Origin: Legionella anisa
GTDB taxonomy: Bacteria > Pseudomonadota > Gammaproteobacteria > Legionellales > Legionellaceae
Assembly (NCBI RefSeq): GCF_001467525.1
Contig: NZ_LNXS01000054.1
Location: forward strand, 396,632 to 460,631
DNA length: 64,000 bases
Reading direction: 5' to 3'
A program made the position numbers and the translations under genes. The notes under the pieces are model-generated. The model was not told the DNA's origin. It was given only the letters and a program-made list of their open reading frames with translations, and made no database searches. Of this stretch, positions 27,331 to 35,057 are shown one piece after another (the stretch's first letter is position 1; the number at the start of each line of letters is the position of its first letter).

Positions 27331-27711
27331 ATGCGTTTTCTGCAAGAGTTTAAGCAGTTTGCCATCAAAGGAAATGTGATGGATCTTGCGGTTGCTGTGG
27401 TTATAGGCGCCGCATTTGGCAAAATTATTAGCTCTCTTGTCAGTGGTATTATCATGCCTTTAATTGGTTTGTTACTCGGTGGAATCAATGTCGCAAATAG
27501 GACGTTTACCGTAGGTGATGCGGTTGTAAAATGGGGAGAGTTTCTCCAGGCAGTGATCGATTTTACTATCATTTCGTTTTCAATTTTTTTAGCAATTAAA
27601 GCGATTTCCTTATTAAGAAAGGAAGAGGAACAGAAAGAAACCCCAACAAAGGAAGAAACTTTATTAACTGAAATTCGTGATTTGTTGAAGGAAAAAAAAG
27701 ATAAATCCTAA
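27331..27711 (+). CDS. mscL: Large-conductance mechanosensitive channel MscL
   Basis: MscL opens under membrane tension to release solutes on osmotic downshock. The 126-residue product has the N-terminal amphipathic helix (MRFLQEFKQFAIKGNVMDL), the pore-lining first membrane helix AVAVVIGAAFGKIISSLVSG, a periplasmic loop, a second helix around FTIISFSIFLAIKAISLL and the charged cytoplasmic helix at the C-terminus. Length and topology are typical. It acts in the inner membrane as a homopentamer. Confidence 0.95.
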   Translation: MRFLQEFKQFAIKGNVMDLAVAVVIGAAFGKIISSLVSGIIMPLIGLLLGGINVANRTFTVGDAVVKWGEFLQAVIDFTIISFSIFLAIKAISLLRKEEEQKETPTKEETLLTEIRDLLKEKKDKS

Positions 27712-27777
27712 GTATTTGCAAACCTGCTATAATTTTAAACAGGAACCCTCAATAATCATTAATAAGGATAATTAATT

Positions 27778-27975
27778 ATGGCTGGGCTACTGAATTTAAT
27801 CGCTGTAATTGTTATTTTCGGGGTGGTGTTGTGGTTAATCGATACTTTTATTCCTATGCCACCATCAATTAAAAGTCTGTTAAATGTGCTGGTACTTATC
27901 ATTCTAGTGATCTATATTTTACAATTTTTTGGCTTGATAAAAACAATCTTGCCCATGATTAAGATCATAAAATAA
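27778..27975 (+). CDS. Thivi_2564-type small membrane protein
   Basis: A 65-residue, very hydrophobic protein with two predicted inner-membrane helices (LIAVIVIFGVVLWLI and LLNVLVLIILVIYILQFFGL) joined by DTFIPMPPSIKS. The short loop with PMPP and the two-helix layout match the small Thivi_2564-type membrane proteins found in gammaproteobacteria, whose role is unknown. A plausible ribosome site AAGGATAA precedes the ATG. It follows mscL by 66 bases on the same strand. Confidence 0.75.
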   Translation: MAGLLNLIAVIVIFGVVLWLIDTFIPMPPSIKSLLNVLVLIILVIYILQFFGLIKTILPMIKIIK

Positions 27976-28396
27976 ATCAATCGAATACTGTAGGTTGGGT
28001 CATTTTGACCCAACAATTAAACTGCTCACAATGTCTAATATTACATGCAGTGAATTGGTGTAGAATAACGTCAATTTTGTCGGGCCAATGTGCGCGACTT
28101 ACGTTTGTTAATTTTATACTCGAAATAACAAAGACTTAAAATCCTAAGCCCTCATAATCGTTCATATAAAAATAATTTGTTAATAAATTCTTAAGCAACA
28201 GTATTCCATAATGATAAATGTCAAAAGGGCCTTATATTGTCACTTGGTTAAGTAAATGATTATATTGTTATATAAAAATACAACAATAATGTATAATTAG
28301 CACGACATTTAATTAACAATGTTTATTCCATATTTACTGAAACAAGTAAATGGATGAGGTTTTAGGGCGCTATTCCGAGCAAAGAGGAGAAGATAA
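27976..28396. other. AT-rich intergenic region before an orphan gene
   Basis: The 421-base gap starts with a hairpin (GTTGGGTC/GACCCAAC, 27994-28014) that may end the mscL transcript, although it lacks a T-run. The rest is very AT-rich and has no open frame. An extended -10 element TGTATAAT at 28290-28297, about 100 bases before the next start, is the best promoter candidate; I see no good -35 for it. Confidence 0.5.
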
Positions 28397-29359
28397 ATGG
28401 CACAAGCTAAAAATGAACAAGCATTACGTTCTGTAAATGAACAGATTCAATCAGCAAAATCTGCTCTTGGCGAAATGAAATTTCCAAAGTCAAACGGTGT
28501 AGCTTTACGATTCTTAGAATTAGCTCAAGAATCACCCATGCAGGTTATAAGTAAAACTCTTCAATCTAAAAATGATTGGGGTAAAATGATTAAGGAATAT
28601 GGGAGACTTCAAGAACAGTTCAACGCTATCCAGTCAAGATTTACGGATGCTGTGGAAAACGTAGTTGAAGATAAAAAGGAATTTGAAGAAGCAACGAAAC
28701 AGTATTATGCAGCTTTACTCGTTATGACTGATTGTCAAGTGTATATGGCAAACGCATTGGGGAAACGACTGAAAAAAGACGATACCGAAGAGCGAATTAA
28801 TCTTCTAAAAAATGAGAGCCAAACACTTTCTAAAAATATTGAAGCATTTAAAATGAATGTTAATAGAGCTGTCCAGAATATGGGGGAGCACCAGTTAACG
28901 AGTATCAAGAAAGGAGAGGATGTACGACTTAACGAGATCATTCCAAACATAAAATCAGCTTACGATCGTGCATATGATCAGCATAATCCGTTTTGGAAGT
29001 GGGTTAAACAGCTATTTCAAAAGAGTGATAGAGCGAAGGAAATTAATTTTTTAAATGCATTATCTGAGCATAAGGAGTGTTCTGAATTCGTTCGATTCCA
29101 AGCAATACGCTTAGTTCATGGAAAAATTCAAACGGAATGGTTTGGTGAAGGTAGTAAGCTGGGTAAAATGTTAGGAGGGCTTCTAGATAATGGAAAGTTT
29201 TTCGTTGATAAAAATAGTGACGAAACTTTAGTTAATTTTCTTGAGCAGCATGAAGAACTAAAAGAATTAATGCCTGATAGTTTAAAAGATTATCTAGCGG
29301 AACAAGATAAGGAATATAAGGACGTAGCTCGAAATGTATTTTCTAACAGAATACAATGA
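28397..29359 (+). CDS. Orphan coiled-coil protein, possible translocated effector
   Basis: The 320-residue protein has no signal peptide, no membrane segment and no domain I recognise. Residues ~60-170 are heptad-like and charged (GRLQEQFNAIQSRFTDAVEN, EFEEATKQYYAALLVM), predicting a coiled coil. The C-terminal quarter is rich in Glu and Lys (EQHEELKELMPDSLKDYLAE). It stands alone with long AT-rich flanks and its own promoter region and terminator, and a good ribosome site (GAGGAGAAGATAA). A lone, hydrophilic, coiled-coil gene with a Glu-rich C-terminal region is typical of Dot/Icm substrates, so I suggest an effector candidate. This is inference from layout only. Confidence 0.7.
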   Translation: MAQAKNEQALRSVNEQIQSAKSALGEMKFPKSNGVALRFLELAQESPMQVISKTLQSKNDWGKMIKEYGRLQEQFNAIQSRFTDAVENVVEDKKEFEEATKQYYAALLVMTDCQVYMANALGKRLKKDDTEERINLLKNESQTLSKNIEAFKMNVNRAVQNMGEHQLTSIKKGEDVRLNEIIPNIKSAYDRAYDQHNPFWKWVKQLFQKSDRAKEINFLNALSEHKECSEFVRFQAIRLVHGKIQTEWFGEGSKLGKMLGGLLDNGKFFVDKNSDETLVNFLEQHEELKELMPDSLKDYLAEQDKEYKDVARNVFSNRIQ

Positions 29360-29425
29360 TAGTTAACCAAATTAAGTTGTAGCTCTTTCAACATACAATA
29401 AGAGATGCATTAACAAAAAGTTATT

Positions 29426-29454
29426 AAAGAGTTCCACTTAAGTGGAACTCTTTT
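29426..29454. terminator. Bidirectional terminator
   Basis: The perfect palindrome AGAGTTCCACTTAAGTGGAACTCT is flanked by A and T runs and lies between two convergent genes, ending 3 bases before the DprE2-like stop. It should stop transcription from both sides. Confidence 0.88.
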
Positions 29455-29457
29455 GCA

Positions 29458-30180
29458 TCAAATTTTGCCCATTCTTTTATAAAGAAAAAAGGGCAATCGG
29501 GTAATTATCGCCATAATAATTTTCCAGAAATAAGGATAATAGAACATTCTTTTTCTACGCTTCAATGCGTTCCAACACGCTTTCGCACAAGCGTCTGGTG
29601 GGGCCGCATAAAAAATACCAGGTAAACCATAGGTTTGCTTGGTATCAATAAAACCCAAGCGGGCAACGGTAATGTGTTGATTTGGACTTGCAGCCTGTTG
29701 TAGACCCTGGAGGTAAATTTCAATGCTTGCTTTACTGGCTCCATAAAGACTGTTTTTGGAGCGTCCTCGACATGCAGCAACCGAACTTAGGAACAGCAAA
29801 TTATATTCTTTTTGTTGACGATTTAAGTAAGTATGGATCAATAAAGTAGTAGTCAAAACATTCAGTTTGATAAGATGAGCGATTGTTTCACTATTTAAAT
29901 GATCGTTATCAGTGAAGTCACTGTGTGCAATAAACAAATCAAGTTCGCCATCTTTTGCTTTAAGTGTTGAAACTAGAGCATCAATTTGTTCAATGAGATC
30001 CAAAATAAGTACATCACAACTGATCTGATACCTAAGTTTGATATCATTTGCGATTAGATTGAGTTGTGTTTGTTGGCGTCCTACTAAAAGTAATTGATGT
30101 CCTGACTGGGCAACAATATGCGCAAATTTTTCTGCAATGATGGAGGTTGCGCCGATTATGACCCATATTCTCTGTGTCAT
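29458..30180 (-). CDS. Short-chain dehydrogenase, DprE2-like
   Basis: The 240-residue protein is a short-chain dehydrogenase/reductase with the nucleotide-binding GATSIIAEKFAHIVAQSG at ~9-26 and the catalytic YGASK motif (SLYGASKASIEIYLQGL at ~142-158). It is translationally coupled to the upstream FAD oxidase (4-base overlap). The pair matches DprE2 and DprE1, which together epimerise decaprenyl-phospho-ribose to arabinose in mycobacteria. The C-terminus has a hydrophobic segment that could attach it to the membrane. In this organism the substrate lipid and the use of the sugar are unknown. Confidence 0.82.
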   Translation of the reverse strand: MTQRIWVIIGATSIIAEKFAHIVAQSGHQLLLVGRQQTQLNLIANDIKLRYQISCDVLILDLIEQIDALVSTLKAKDGELDLFIAHSDFTDNDHLNSETIAHLIKLNVLTTTLLIHTYLNRQQKEYNLLFLSSVAACRGRSKNSLYGASKASIEIYLQGLQQAASPNQHITVARLGFIDTKQTYGLPGIFYAAPPDACAKACWNALKRRKRMFYYPYFWKIIMAIITRLPFFLYKRMGKI

Positions 30181-31466
30181 TTTTTTAGCCCTAAACGTTG
30201 TGCCAGATCAGAGTGCATGCTACATCCATAGTGCTCAAGGGTTTGAGAAAATTGTTCATGTTTCCCATACATCTGGTGAAATTGTTCTTCATTCAAAAGT
30301 AAATCCTTCGCCAAATAAACTCGACCCTTATGTTCAGTGATTAATTGATTCATGGCTGAGATTGCCTGCTTCGCTTGTAAATTATGAATAAAATCAATTG
30401 CTAAGGTAAATCCTGGTTTACAAAATGAGAGCAAACCTTCGCCTGATTGAGTGAATAACTTGAGTACAGCAAGAGTAGGTGTTGCTTTATGATCTCTAAT
30501 CAACTGTACTAACTGTTCCAAGGTGTCAGAAGCATGGTTTTCACTGAATACCGCTTGGAATTGAATTAATCCTTTAGGGCCATAAAGCCTATTCCAATGC
30601 ATGAGTTTATCAAGGGGATTATTGAATTGTTCAAGAGTGAGTTTTTCGTGTCCTTTTTTACTATTAAAGAAATACTGATTAAATAATTTGATATTCCATG
30701 ATTTGATTAAAGAAAAGGGAAGACTAGGTATTGTATGGATTTTTATTCTTTTAGTGTCGAAAGGCTCACAGTGGTCCGCCACTGAAAGAACAGCACGCAA
30801 AGCAGGATTGAGTAGATCAAGCCAAGCTACTTGATAATCATGGTGAATACCCGTGGTTTTCATATATTCAGTGAGTATTTGAAACGATTCGAATTGCTGA
30901 TGTTTTGCCTGCACAAAACGAGGCGCTTTTTTAAGACGGATCGCTGCACGAGTGATAATACCCGTAAGGCCTAAACCCGCAATTGTGGCATGAAATAGAT
31001 CGCTGTTTTCATTAGGACTGCAATGAAACTTTTTACTTCCTATCAATAAATCAAATTCAATGAGATGGTGGCCAAAACTACCTGCTTGATGATTGTTTTT
31101 TCCATGCACATCGTGAGCAATTCCACCAGCAACTGTAATGTGGATCGTGCCTGGAATAACAGGAGGAATGAAATCAGGATGCACTAAAAATAAATCTTTA
31201 AGTGATACTCCTCCTTGACATTGTACAATACCGGTTTCGTGATCAAAATTGATAAAATGATTCAGACGTTCACTGTCGATAACAAAACCATCAGTATTAA
31301 AGCAACTGTCGTTGTAGCACAATCCTGAACCTCGCACGAGCATGTTTTGCTGAGGATTGTGCGCAAGATAATCCGTAAGTTGCTCTTCATTCTCTGGGCG
31401 TAGGCAGAAAGACTGGCTGGAGCGTGCACGGCTAAAATTAGTGAGCGTTCTTATTTTGCTGCGCAT
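30177..31466 (-). CDS. FAD-linked oxidase, DprE1-like
   Basis: A 429-residue FAD-binding protein of the vanillyl-alcohol-oxidase fold. The pyrophosphate-binding region LVRGSGLCYNDSC is at ~43-55, and the family core VIPGTIHITVAGGIAHDVHG precedes GKNNHQAGSFGHH (~103-134). In DprE1 of Mycobacterium tuberculosis, Cys387 and Lys418 lie in the active site 31 residues apart. Here Lys387 in VYLAKD is kept, but the Cys is Ala356 (in PGFTLAIDF), again 31 residues before the Lys. It should oxidise the 2-hydroxyl of a polyprenyl-phospho-pentose, with the following DprE2-like gene reducing the ketone. Assignment to this exact reaction is by similarity. Confidence 0.85.
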   Translation of the reverse strand: MRSKIRTLTNFSRARSSQSFCLRPENEEQLTDYLAHNPQQNMLVRGSGLCYNDSCFNTDGFVIDSERLNHFINFDHETGIVQCQGGVSLKDLFLVHPDFIPPVIPGTIHITVAGGIAHDVHGKNNHQAGSFGHHLIEFDLLIGSKKFHCSPNENSDLFHATIAGLGLTGIITRAAIRLKKAPRFVQAKHQQFESFQILTEYMKTTGIHHDYQVAWLDLLNPALRAVLSVADHCEPFDTKRIKIHTIPSLPFSLIKSWNIKLFNQYFFNSKKGHEKLTLEQFNNPLDKLMHWNRLYGPKGLIQFQAVFSENHASDTLEQLVQLIRDHKATPTLAVLKLFTQSGEGLLSFCKPGFTLAIDFIHNLQAKQAISAMNQLITEHKGRVYLAKDLLLNEEQFHQMYGKHEQFSQTLEHYGCSMHSDLAQRLGLKK

Positions 31467-31535
31467 TTTGGCATCATTTAATTATTTTTGAATATTAAGA
31501 CTATAATTCATTTAAGAGCATAATTAAAAGGAATT

Positions 31536-31766
31536 ATGATGAAAACCTTTTTAATCTTTTGGGGCTTTCTTTTTTCATTTGTAGTGTTTGCAGCAGATAT
31601 TCCTTCGGATGACTTGGGTGCCCAAAAATATGATAGAACGCAGTGTCTTTATAATACTACTCAAGATTGTATTAATTCACAATGCCTGACCTCAGAGGAA
31701 ACTGATTGCCAGGATAATTGTCGAAAAATGGCACAAGCAAAATGTCAGCAAGAAATTAACGAATAA
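31536..31766 (+). CDS. Small Cys-rich secreted protein
   Basis: The 76-residue product has a signal peptide (MMKTFLIFWGFLFSFVVFAA, cleavage before DIPSDD) and a short mature part with six cysteines at 37, 45, 50, 58, 62 and 70. These could form three disulphides in a compact periplasmic or secreted peptide. The ribosome site AAAGGAATT precedes the ATG. The layout recalls secreted Cys-knot-like peptides, but I recognise no family. It is divergent from the DprE1-like gene by 69 bases. Confidence 0.78.
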   Translation: MMKTFLIFWGFLFSFVVFAADIPSDDLGAQKYDRTQCLYNTTQDCINSQCLTSEETDCQDNCRKMAQAKCQQEINE

Positions 31767-31912
31767 AATTGAGTAGATTTTTTTCATTAATTTGGATGCA
31801 TTGTCAAATGATTGGCATATGTTTTTTGACTGTCAAACCAGCACGTCTTTTTTTCCAATTCATAATCAGAGGTGTATTGGAAATTAGGTAATGAGCGACG
31901 CTTTTTTATAAA

Positions 31913-31928
31913 TGGCATATAGTTTGCA
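31913..31928 (+). promoter_or_regulatory. Sigma-54 promoter of the fliM operon
   Basis: TGGCATATAGTTTGCA matches the -24/-12 consensus TGGCACG-N4-TTGCA, with GG and GC exactly 10 bases apart. It lies 85 bases upstream of the fliM start. RpoN together with FleQ controls early flagellar operons in Legionella and Pseudomonas, so the position fits. A small palindrome TTGACTGTCAA (about 31827-31837) lies upstream and could be an activator site. Confidence 0.7.
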
Positions 31929-32012
31929 TAAGCCTATTCAATAGAAAAATCATAATGCTTATTTGAATGTAATGAGTGAATTCAAGTTTAAAAATTAGTA
32001 TGGATTGCTTAT

Positions 32013-33080
32013 ATGGCTGATAAAAACGTTTTATCACAAGAAGAAATAGATGCGCTGCTGAAAACGGTTGGTGAGTCTCAGGAAGAAGACCACCCAGCAG
32101 CAGAGGCTCAAACAGCTACCATAGAAAAATCGGACCATAAAAAAGCAAAAAGCGGTAAAAAGGAAGTATCTAATGCTGTATTTGAACCTGTTGAACTACA
32201 GCAAGAGGGTGATGTAAAAACACTTAACTTTACTGCTCAGGAACGTATTGTCAAAGGCAAGTTACCTGTACTAGACAGAATTTATGACCGCGCGGTGCGT
32301 TTATTTGCTTCAGATATTTATAATGTAACTGCCAAGGATTTTGAGATCAAACAAGATCCGTTGCTTATTATAAAGCATCGTGACTTTATGGAGGGCTTAC
32401 CTAATCCAAGTTTAATGAGTATCTTTAAATTCAAACCATTACGAGGCAAAGGCATTATTCTTTTTGATAGTACTTTTGTCTATGATCTTGTTGACTATTA
32501 TTTTGGTGGCAGCTCTCAATTCTTTGCTCAAAAAGATAGAACCGATTTTACTGCGACTGAGCTGCGTGTTATGGATGTGATCACGAAAAAACTTATTGCC
32601 AATCTTACTCAAGCGTGGAAGCCAATTACTCAGCTTGATATCAGCAAATTTAATGATGAAACGAACCCACAATTAGTCAACATAGCAGAACCTGGAGAAA
32701 TGCTACTCGTTGCACGCTTTTCAATGGATTTTGGTAAAGAAATTGGTACTTTCTATTTTATCTTGCCTTACTCCATGGTTGAACCTATCAAAGAGCAACT
32801 GGAACTTGGCGCCTCTCGTCCAGATGATGAAATTGATCCGAACTGGGTTAAATCATTAAAAGAAGAGTTAATGGAAGTTGAATTAACTGTAAGTTCTGTA
32901 ATGGCTGAAGCAAAAAGTACTTTGGGAGCTGTAATGTCGTGGCAAGTAGGTGATTTTATACCTATGGAAATGAAAGAAATAGTGACATTAGATGTTGAAG
33001 GAACGCCAGGTTTTACAGCAACTCAAGGGACCGCAAATGACAAGCGTGCTGTAAAAATAATTAAAAATATTAGTTACTAG
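32013..33080 (+). CDS. fliM: Flagellar motor switch protein FliM
   Basis: FliM forms the middle of the C-ring and passes the CheY signal to the rotor. The 355-residue protein has the N-terminal CheY-binding peptide VLSQEEIDALLKTVG (~5-19), a longer than usual acidic/Lys linker (~20-70), the middle domain with PLRGKGIILFDSTFVYDLVD and the C-terminal SpoA domain. It is the first gene of the fliM-flhA operon. The CheY-binding peptide is intact although no chemotaxis genes are seen nearby. Confidence 0.96.
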   Translation: MADKNVLSQEEIDALLKTVGESQEEDHPAAEAQTATIEKSDHKKAKSGKKEVSNAVFEPVELQQEGDVKTLNFTAQERIVKGKLPVLDRIYDRAVRLFASDIYNVTAKDFEIKQDPLLIIKHRDFMEGLPNPSLMSIFKFKPLRGKGIILFDSTFVYDLVDYYFGGSSQFFAQKDRTDFTATELRVMDVITKKLIANLTQAWKPITQLDISKFNDETNPQLVNIAEPGEMLLVARFSMDFGKEIGTFYFILPYSMVEPIKEQLELGASRPDDEIDPNWVKSLKEELMEVELTVSSVMAEAKSTLGAVMSWQVGDFIPMEMKEIVTLDVEGTPGFTATQGTANDKRAVKIIKNISY

Positions 33081-33090
33081 GAGATGAGGA

Positions 33091-33411
33091 ATGTCTCAAG
33101 AAGCAGTCGAACAACCTAAACCATCAAATACTCTTCCTCAGGAAGCAGACAGTGAAAAAATGGATTTGATTTTGGATATCCCTGTTTCGGTGACTGTAGA
33201 AATTGGCCGCACCAAAATGACCATCCGTAATTTACTCCAATTAAACCAAGGTGGAATTGTTGCCCTTGATTGTTTAGCAGGCGATCCGCTTGATGTTTTA
33301 GTCAATGGGACTTTAGTTGCACATGGGGAAGTCGTAGTAGTTAATGATAAGTTTGGTGTGCGATTGACGGATATTGTCAGCAAAGCAGAACGAATTAAGC
33401 GATTAAGATAA
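33091..33411 (+). CDS. fliN: Flagellar motor switch protein FliN
   Basis: A 106-residue SpoA-domain protein that forms the lower C-ring with FliM. It has the family core ILDIPVSVTVEIGRTKMTIR, LLQLNQGGIVALDCLAGDPL and VVVVNDKFGVRLTDIVS, after a short disordered N-terminus. It starts 10 bases after fliM with a good ribosome site (GGAGATGAGGA), and its stop overlaps the fliO start by one base (TAATG). Confidence 0.96.
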   Translation: MSQEAVEQPKPSNTLPQEADSEKMDLILDIPVSVTVEIGRTKMTIRNLLQLNQGGIVALDCLAGDPLDVLVNGTLVAHGEVVVVNDKFGVRLTDIVSKAERIKRLR

Positions 33412-33743
33412 TGCAAAGTGTACTCAATCATGGCGAGCTCTTGCGTATTGTCATGGGCTTATTGCTGGTTTTATTGCTCATCATTGCATTGTCTTGGGTA
33501 GTGAAACGATTACATGGAATACAAATGGGTTCAGCAAAAGGATTTCAATCCATAGCGAGTATGATTTTAGGACCTAAGGAAAAAATTACCTTGTTAAAAG
33601 TGGGAACGCGTTATTTATTAGTCGGCTCCGGTTCTGGACAGGTTACGCTGCTCTATGATTTTGGTGAGCAATTGCCGACTGGCTTTGACTCTATAAATAA
33701 AACTTCGTTTGCAGATCTGCTTAAATCAGTTGCGAAATCATAA
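33411..33743 (+). CDS. fliO: Flagellar export protein FliO
   Basis: FliO is a small bitopic membrane protein that helps assemble FliP in the export gate. The 110-residue product has one membrane helix (LLRIVMGLLLVLLLIIALSW, ~8-27) followed by a cytoplasmic part with ILGPKEKITLLKVGTRYLLV typical of the family. It starts at the fliN stop (TAATG). An in-frame start for fliP is at 33745, directly after the fliO TAA. Confidence 0.9.
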   Translation: MQSVLNHGELLRIVMGLLLVLLLIIALSWVVKRLHGIQMGSAKGFQSIASMILGPKEKITLLKVGTRYLLVGSGSGQVTLLYDFGEQLPTGFDSINKTSFADLLKSVAKS

Positions 33744-33744
33744 G

Positions 33745-34677
33745 ATGAAGATAATGAATTTATATGTACGAAAATGGTTATCATTTGTATGGGAGGTGTC
33801 ATCCCTACGCCGGAGAGGATCTAACTCTAATCAAATATCGATGCAGATTCAGAAATGGATTTCCGCCTTCGCGGGAATGACAAAGTTAATGGCAGCGGGA
33901 GCGGGAAGTTCTAAATCCTGGGTTACGCTTCGCTTCACTTCAGCTACTGTGTTCATCATTGTCTTATGTTTCTTCCCCCTGGTTTTACAGGCGGCACCTT
34001 TATCCTTACCTGCATTAACAGTACAACCTGGTGCGAATGGAGAGCAAACTTATAGTGTTAATCTGCAAATTTTGATTTTTATGACCTTGTTAACTGTTTT
34101 GCCAGGAATGTTGATGGCAATGACAGCGTTTACGCGAATAATTATTGTGCTTTCCATATTACGTCAAGCCATAGGTATGGCGCAGACTCCTACGAATCAA
34201 ATCTTGATTGGTATTGCTTTGTTTATGACTTATTTTGTGATGTCTCCCGTCTTTAACAAAATTAATGAAACTGCAGTACAGCCTTATCTTGCAGAGACTA
34301 TAAAATTTCCTCAAGCTTTGACGAATGCACAAGTTCCTTTACGTCAATTTATGTTAAACCAAACGCGTAAAAATGATTTATCCTTGTTTGAAAAATTTGC
34401 TCAAACAAATCCAGCGACTCTTAATGACGTGCCAATGAGTGTAGTAATTCCTGCATTTATTACCAGTGAATTAAAAACAGCTTTCCAGATAGGTTTTATT
34501 TTGTTTTTACCTTTTTTAATTATTGATATGGTGGTATCGAGCGTTCTGATGGCTATGGGTATGATGATGTTATCACCTTTGATTATTTCATTACCCTTTA
34601 AGATCATGCTCTTTGTGATGGTTGACGGCTGGACACTTATTTTGGGATCACTTGCATCAAGTTTTGCTATGAGCTAA
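33745..34677 (+). CDS. fliP: Flagellar export gate protein FliP with repeat-derived N-terminal insertion
   Basis: FliP is a core subunit of the export gate with FliQ and FliR. The C-terminal ~230 residues are typical: a signal segment FIIVLCFFPLVLQAAP, then LQILIFMTLLTVLPGMLMAM, FTRIIIVLSILRQAIGMAQT, PLRQFMLNQTRK, TSELKTAFQIGFILFLPFLI and LPFKIMLFVMVDGW. Before it are ~65 extra residues. ATG 33745 follows the fliO stop (TAAGATG) and gives a basic start MKIMNLYVRKWLSF. Sequence 33798-33895 is a translated copy of a dispersed repeat (see 44073), and 33910-33949 is a half copy of another. The two halves of the original signal peptide thus seem split by repeat DNA that keeps the frame. Starts inside it (ATG 33877, 33889) are alternatives. 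Confidence 0.85.
   Translation: MKIMNLYVRKWLSFVWEVSSLRRRGSNSNQISMQIQKWISAFAGMTKLMAAGAGSSKSWVTLRFTSATVFIIVLCFFPLVLQAAPLSLPALTVQPGANGEQTYSVNLQILIFMTLLTVLPGMLMAMTAFTRIIIVLSILRQAIGMAQTPTNQILIGIALFMTYFVMSPVFNKINETAVQPYLAETIKFPQALTNAQVPLRQFMLNQTRKNDLSLFEKFAQTNPATLNDVPMSVVIPAFITSELKTAFQIGFILFLPFLIIDMVVSSVLMAMGMMMLSPLIISLPFKIMLFVMVDGWTLILGSLASSFAMS
33798..33881 (-). repeat. 84-bp GTCATTCCCGCG repeat inside the fliP 5' end
   Basis: Read on the minus strand it starts GTCATTCCCGCGAAGGCGGA and matches 44073-44156 in full length (both 84 bases), including the inner GGATCYAACTCTAATCAAA. The ends are inverted copies (GTCATCCC and GGGAATGAC). Similarity continues beyond the end into AAAGTTAATGGCAG, matching CTGCCATTAAGTT next to the other copy. 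It is GC-richer than fliP. Confidence 0.85.
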
Positions 34678-34781
34678 ATGGCGCTGCATCCAGGCCACGA
34701 ATTATAAGGACATAGACTTCTTTCAAAACTCACTACAGCGATTTTCGAAGGAAGGCTAATAAAATTATAGGGAAATAATAT

Positions 34782-35051
34782 ATGACCCCAGAGTCGGTAG
34801 TTTCTATATTTAGTGAAGGAGTATATTTGATGCTGTTACTTATCAGCGTACTCATTCTTCCTGGTTTAATTGTTGGTGTGATTGTTTCCATGTTTCAAGC
34901 GGCAACCCAAATTAATGAAACGAGCCTAAGTTTTATACCCAAATTATTTATTACTTTTTTGATGCTCGTATTTGCAGGTCCCTGGTTACTCAAGATTATT
35001 GTGAATTACACAGATTCTTTAATTACCAATATTCCTTATTTAATAGGTTAG
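34782..35051 (+). CDS. fliQ: Flagellar export gate protein FliQ
   Basis: The 89-residue protein has two membrane helices (VYLMLLLISVLILPGLIVGV and LFITFLMLVFAGPWLLKII) joined by the conserved SMFQAATQINETSLSFIPK loop. It is a core export-gate subunit. A 104-base gap separates it from fliP, unusual for this operon, and contains a partial copy of a palindromic repeat (CTGCATCCAGGCCACGAATTATAAG) plus a fair ribosome site (TAGGGAAAT). Confidence 0.95.
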   Translation: MTPESVVSIFSEGVYLMLLLISVLILPGLIVGVIVSMFQAATQINETSLSFIPKLFITFLMLVFAGPWLLKIIVNYTDSLITNIPYLIG

Positions 35052-35057
35052 CGCAAG

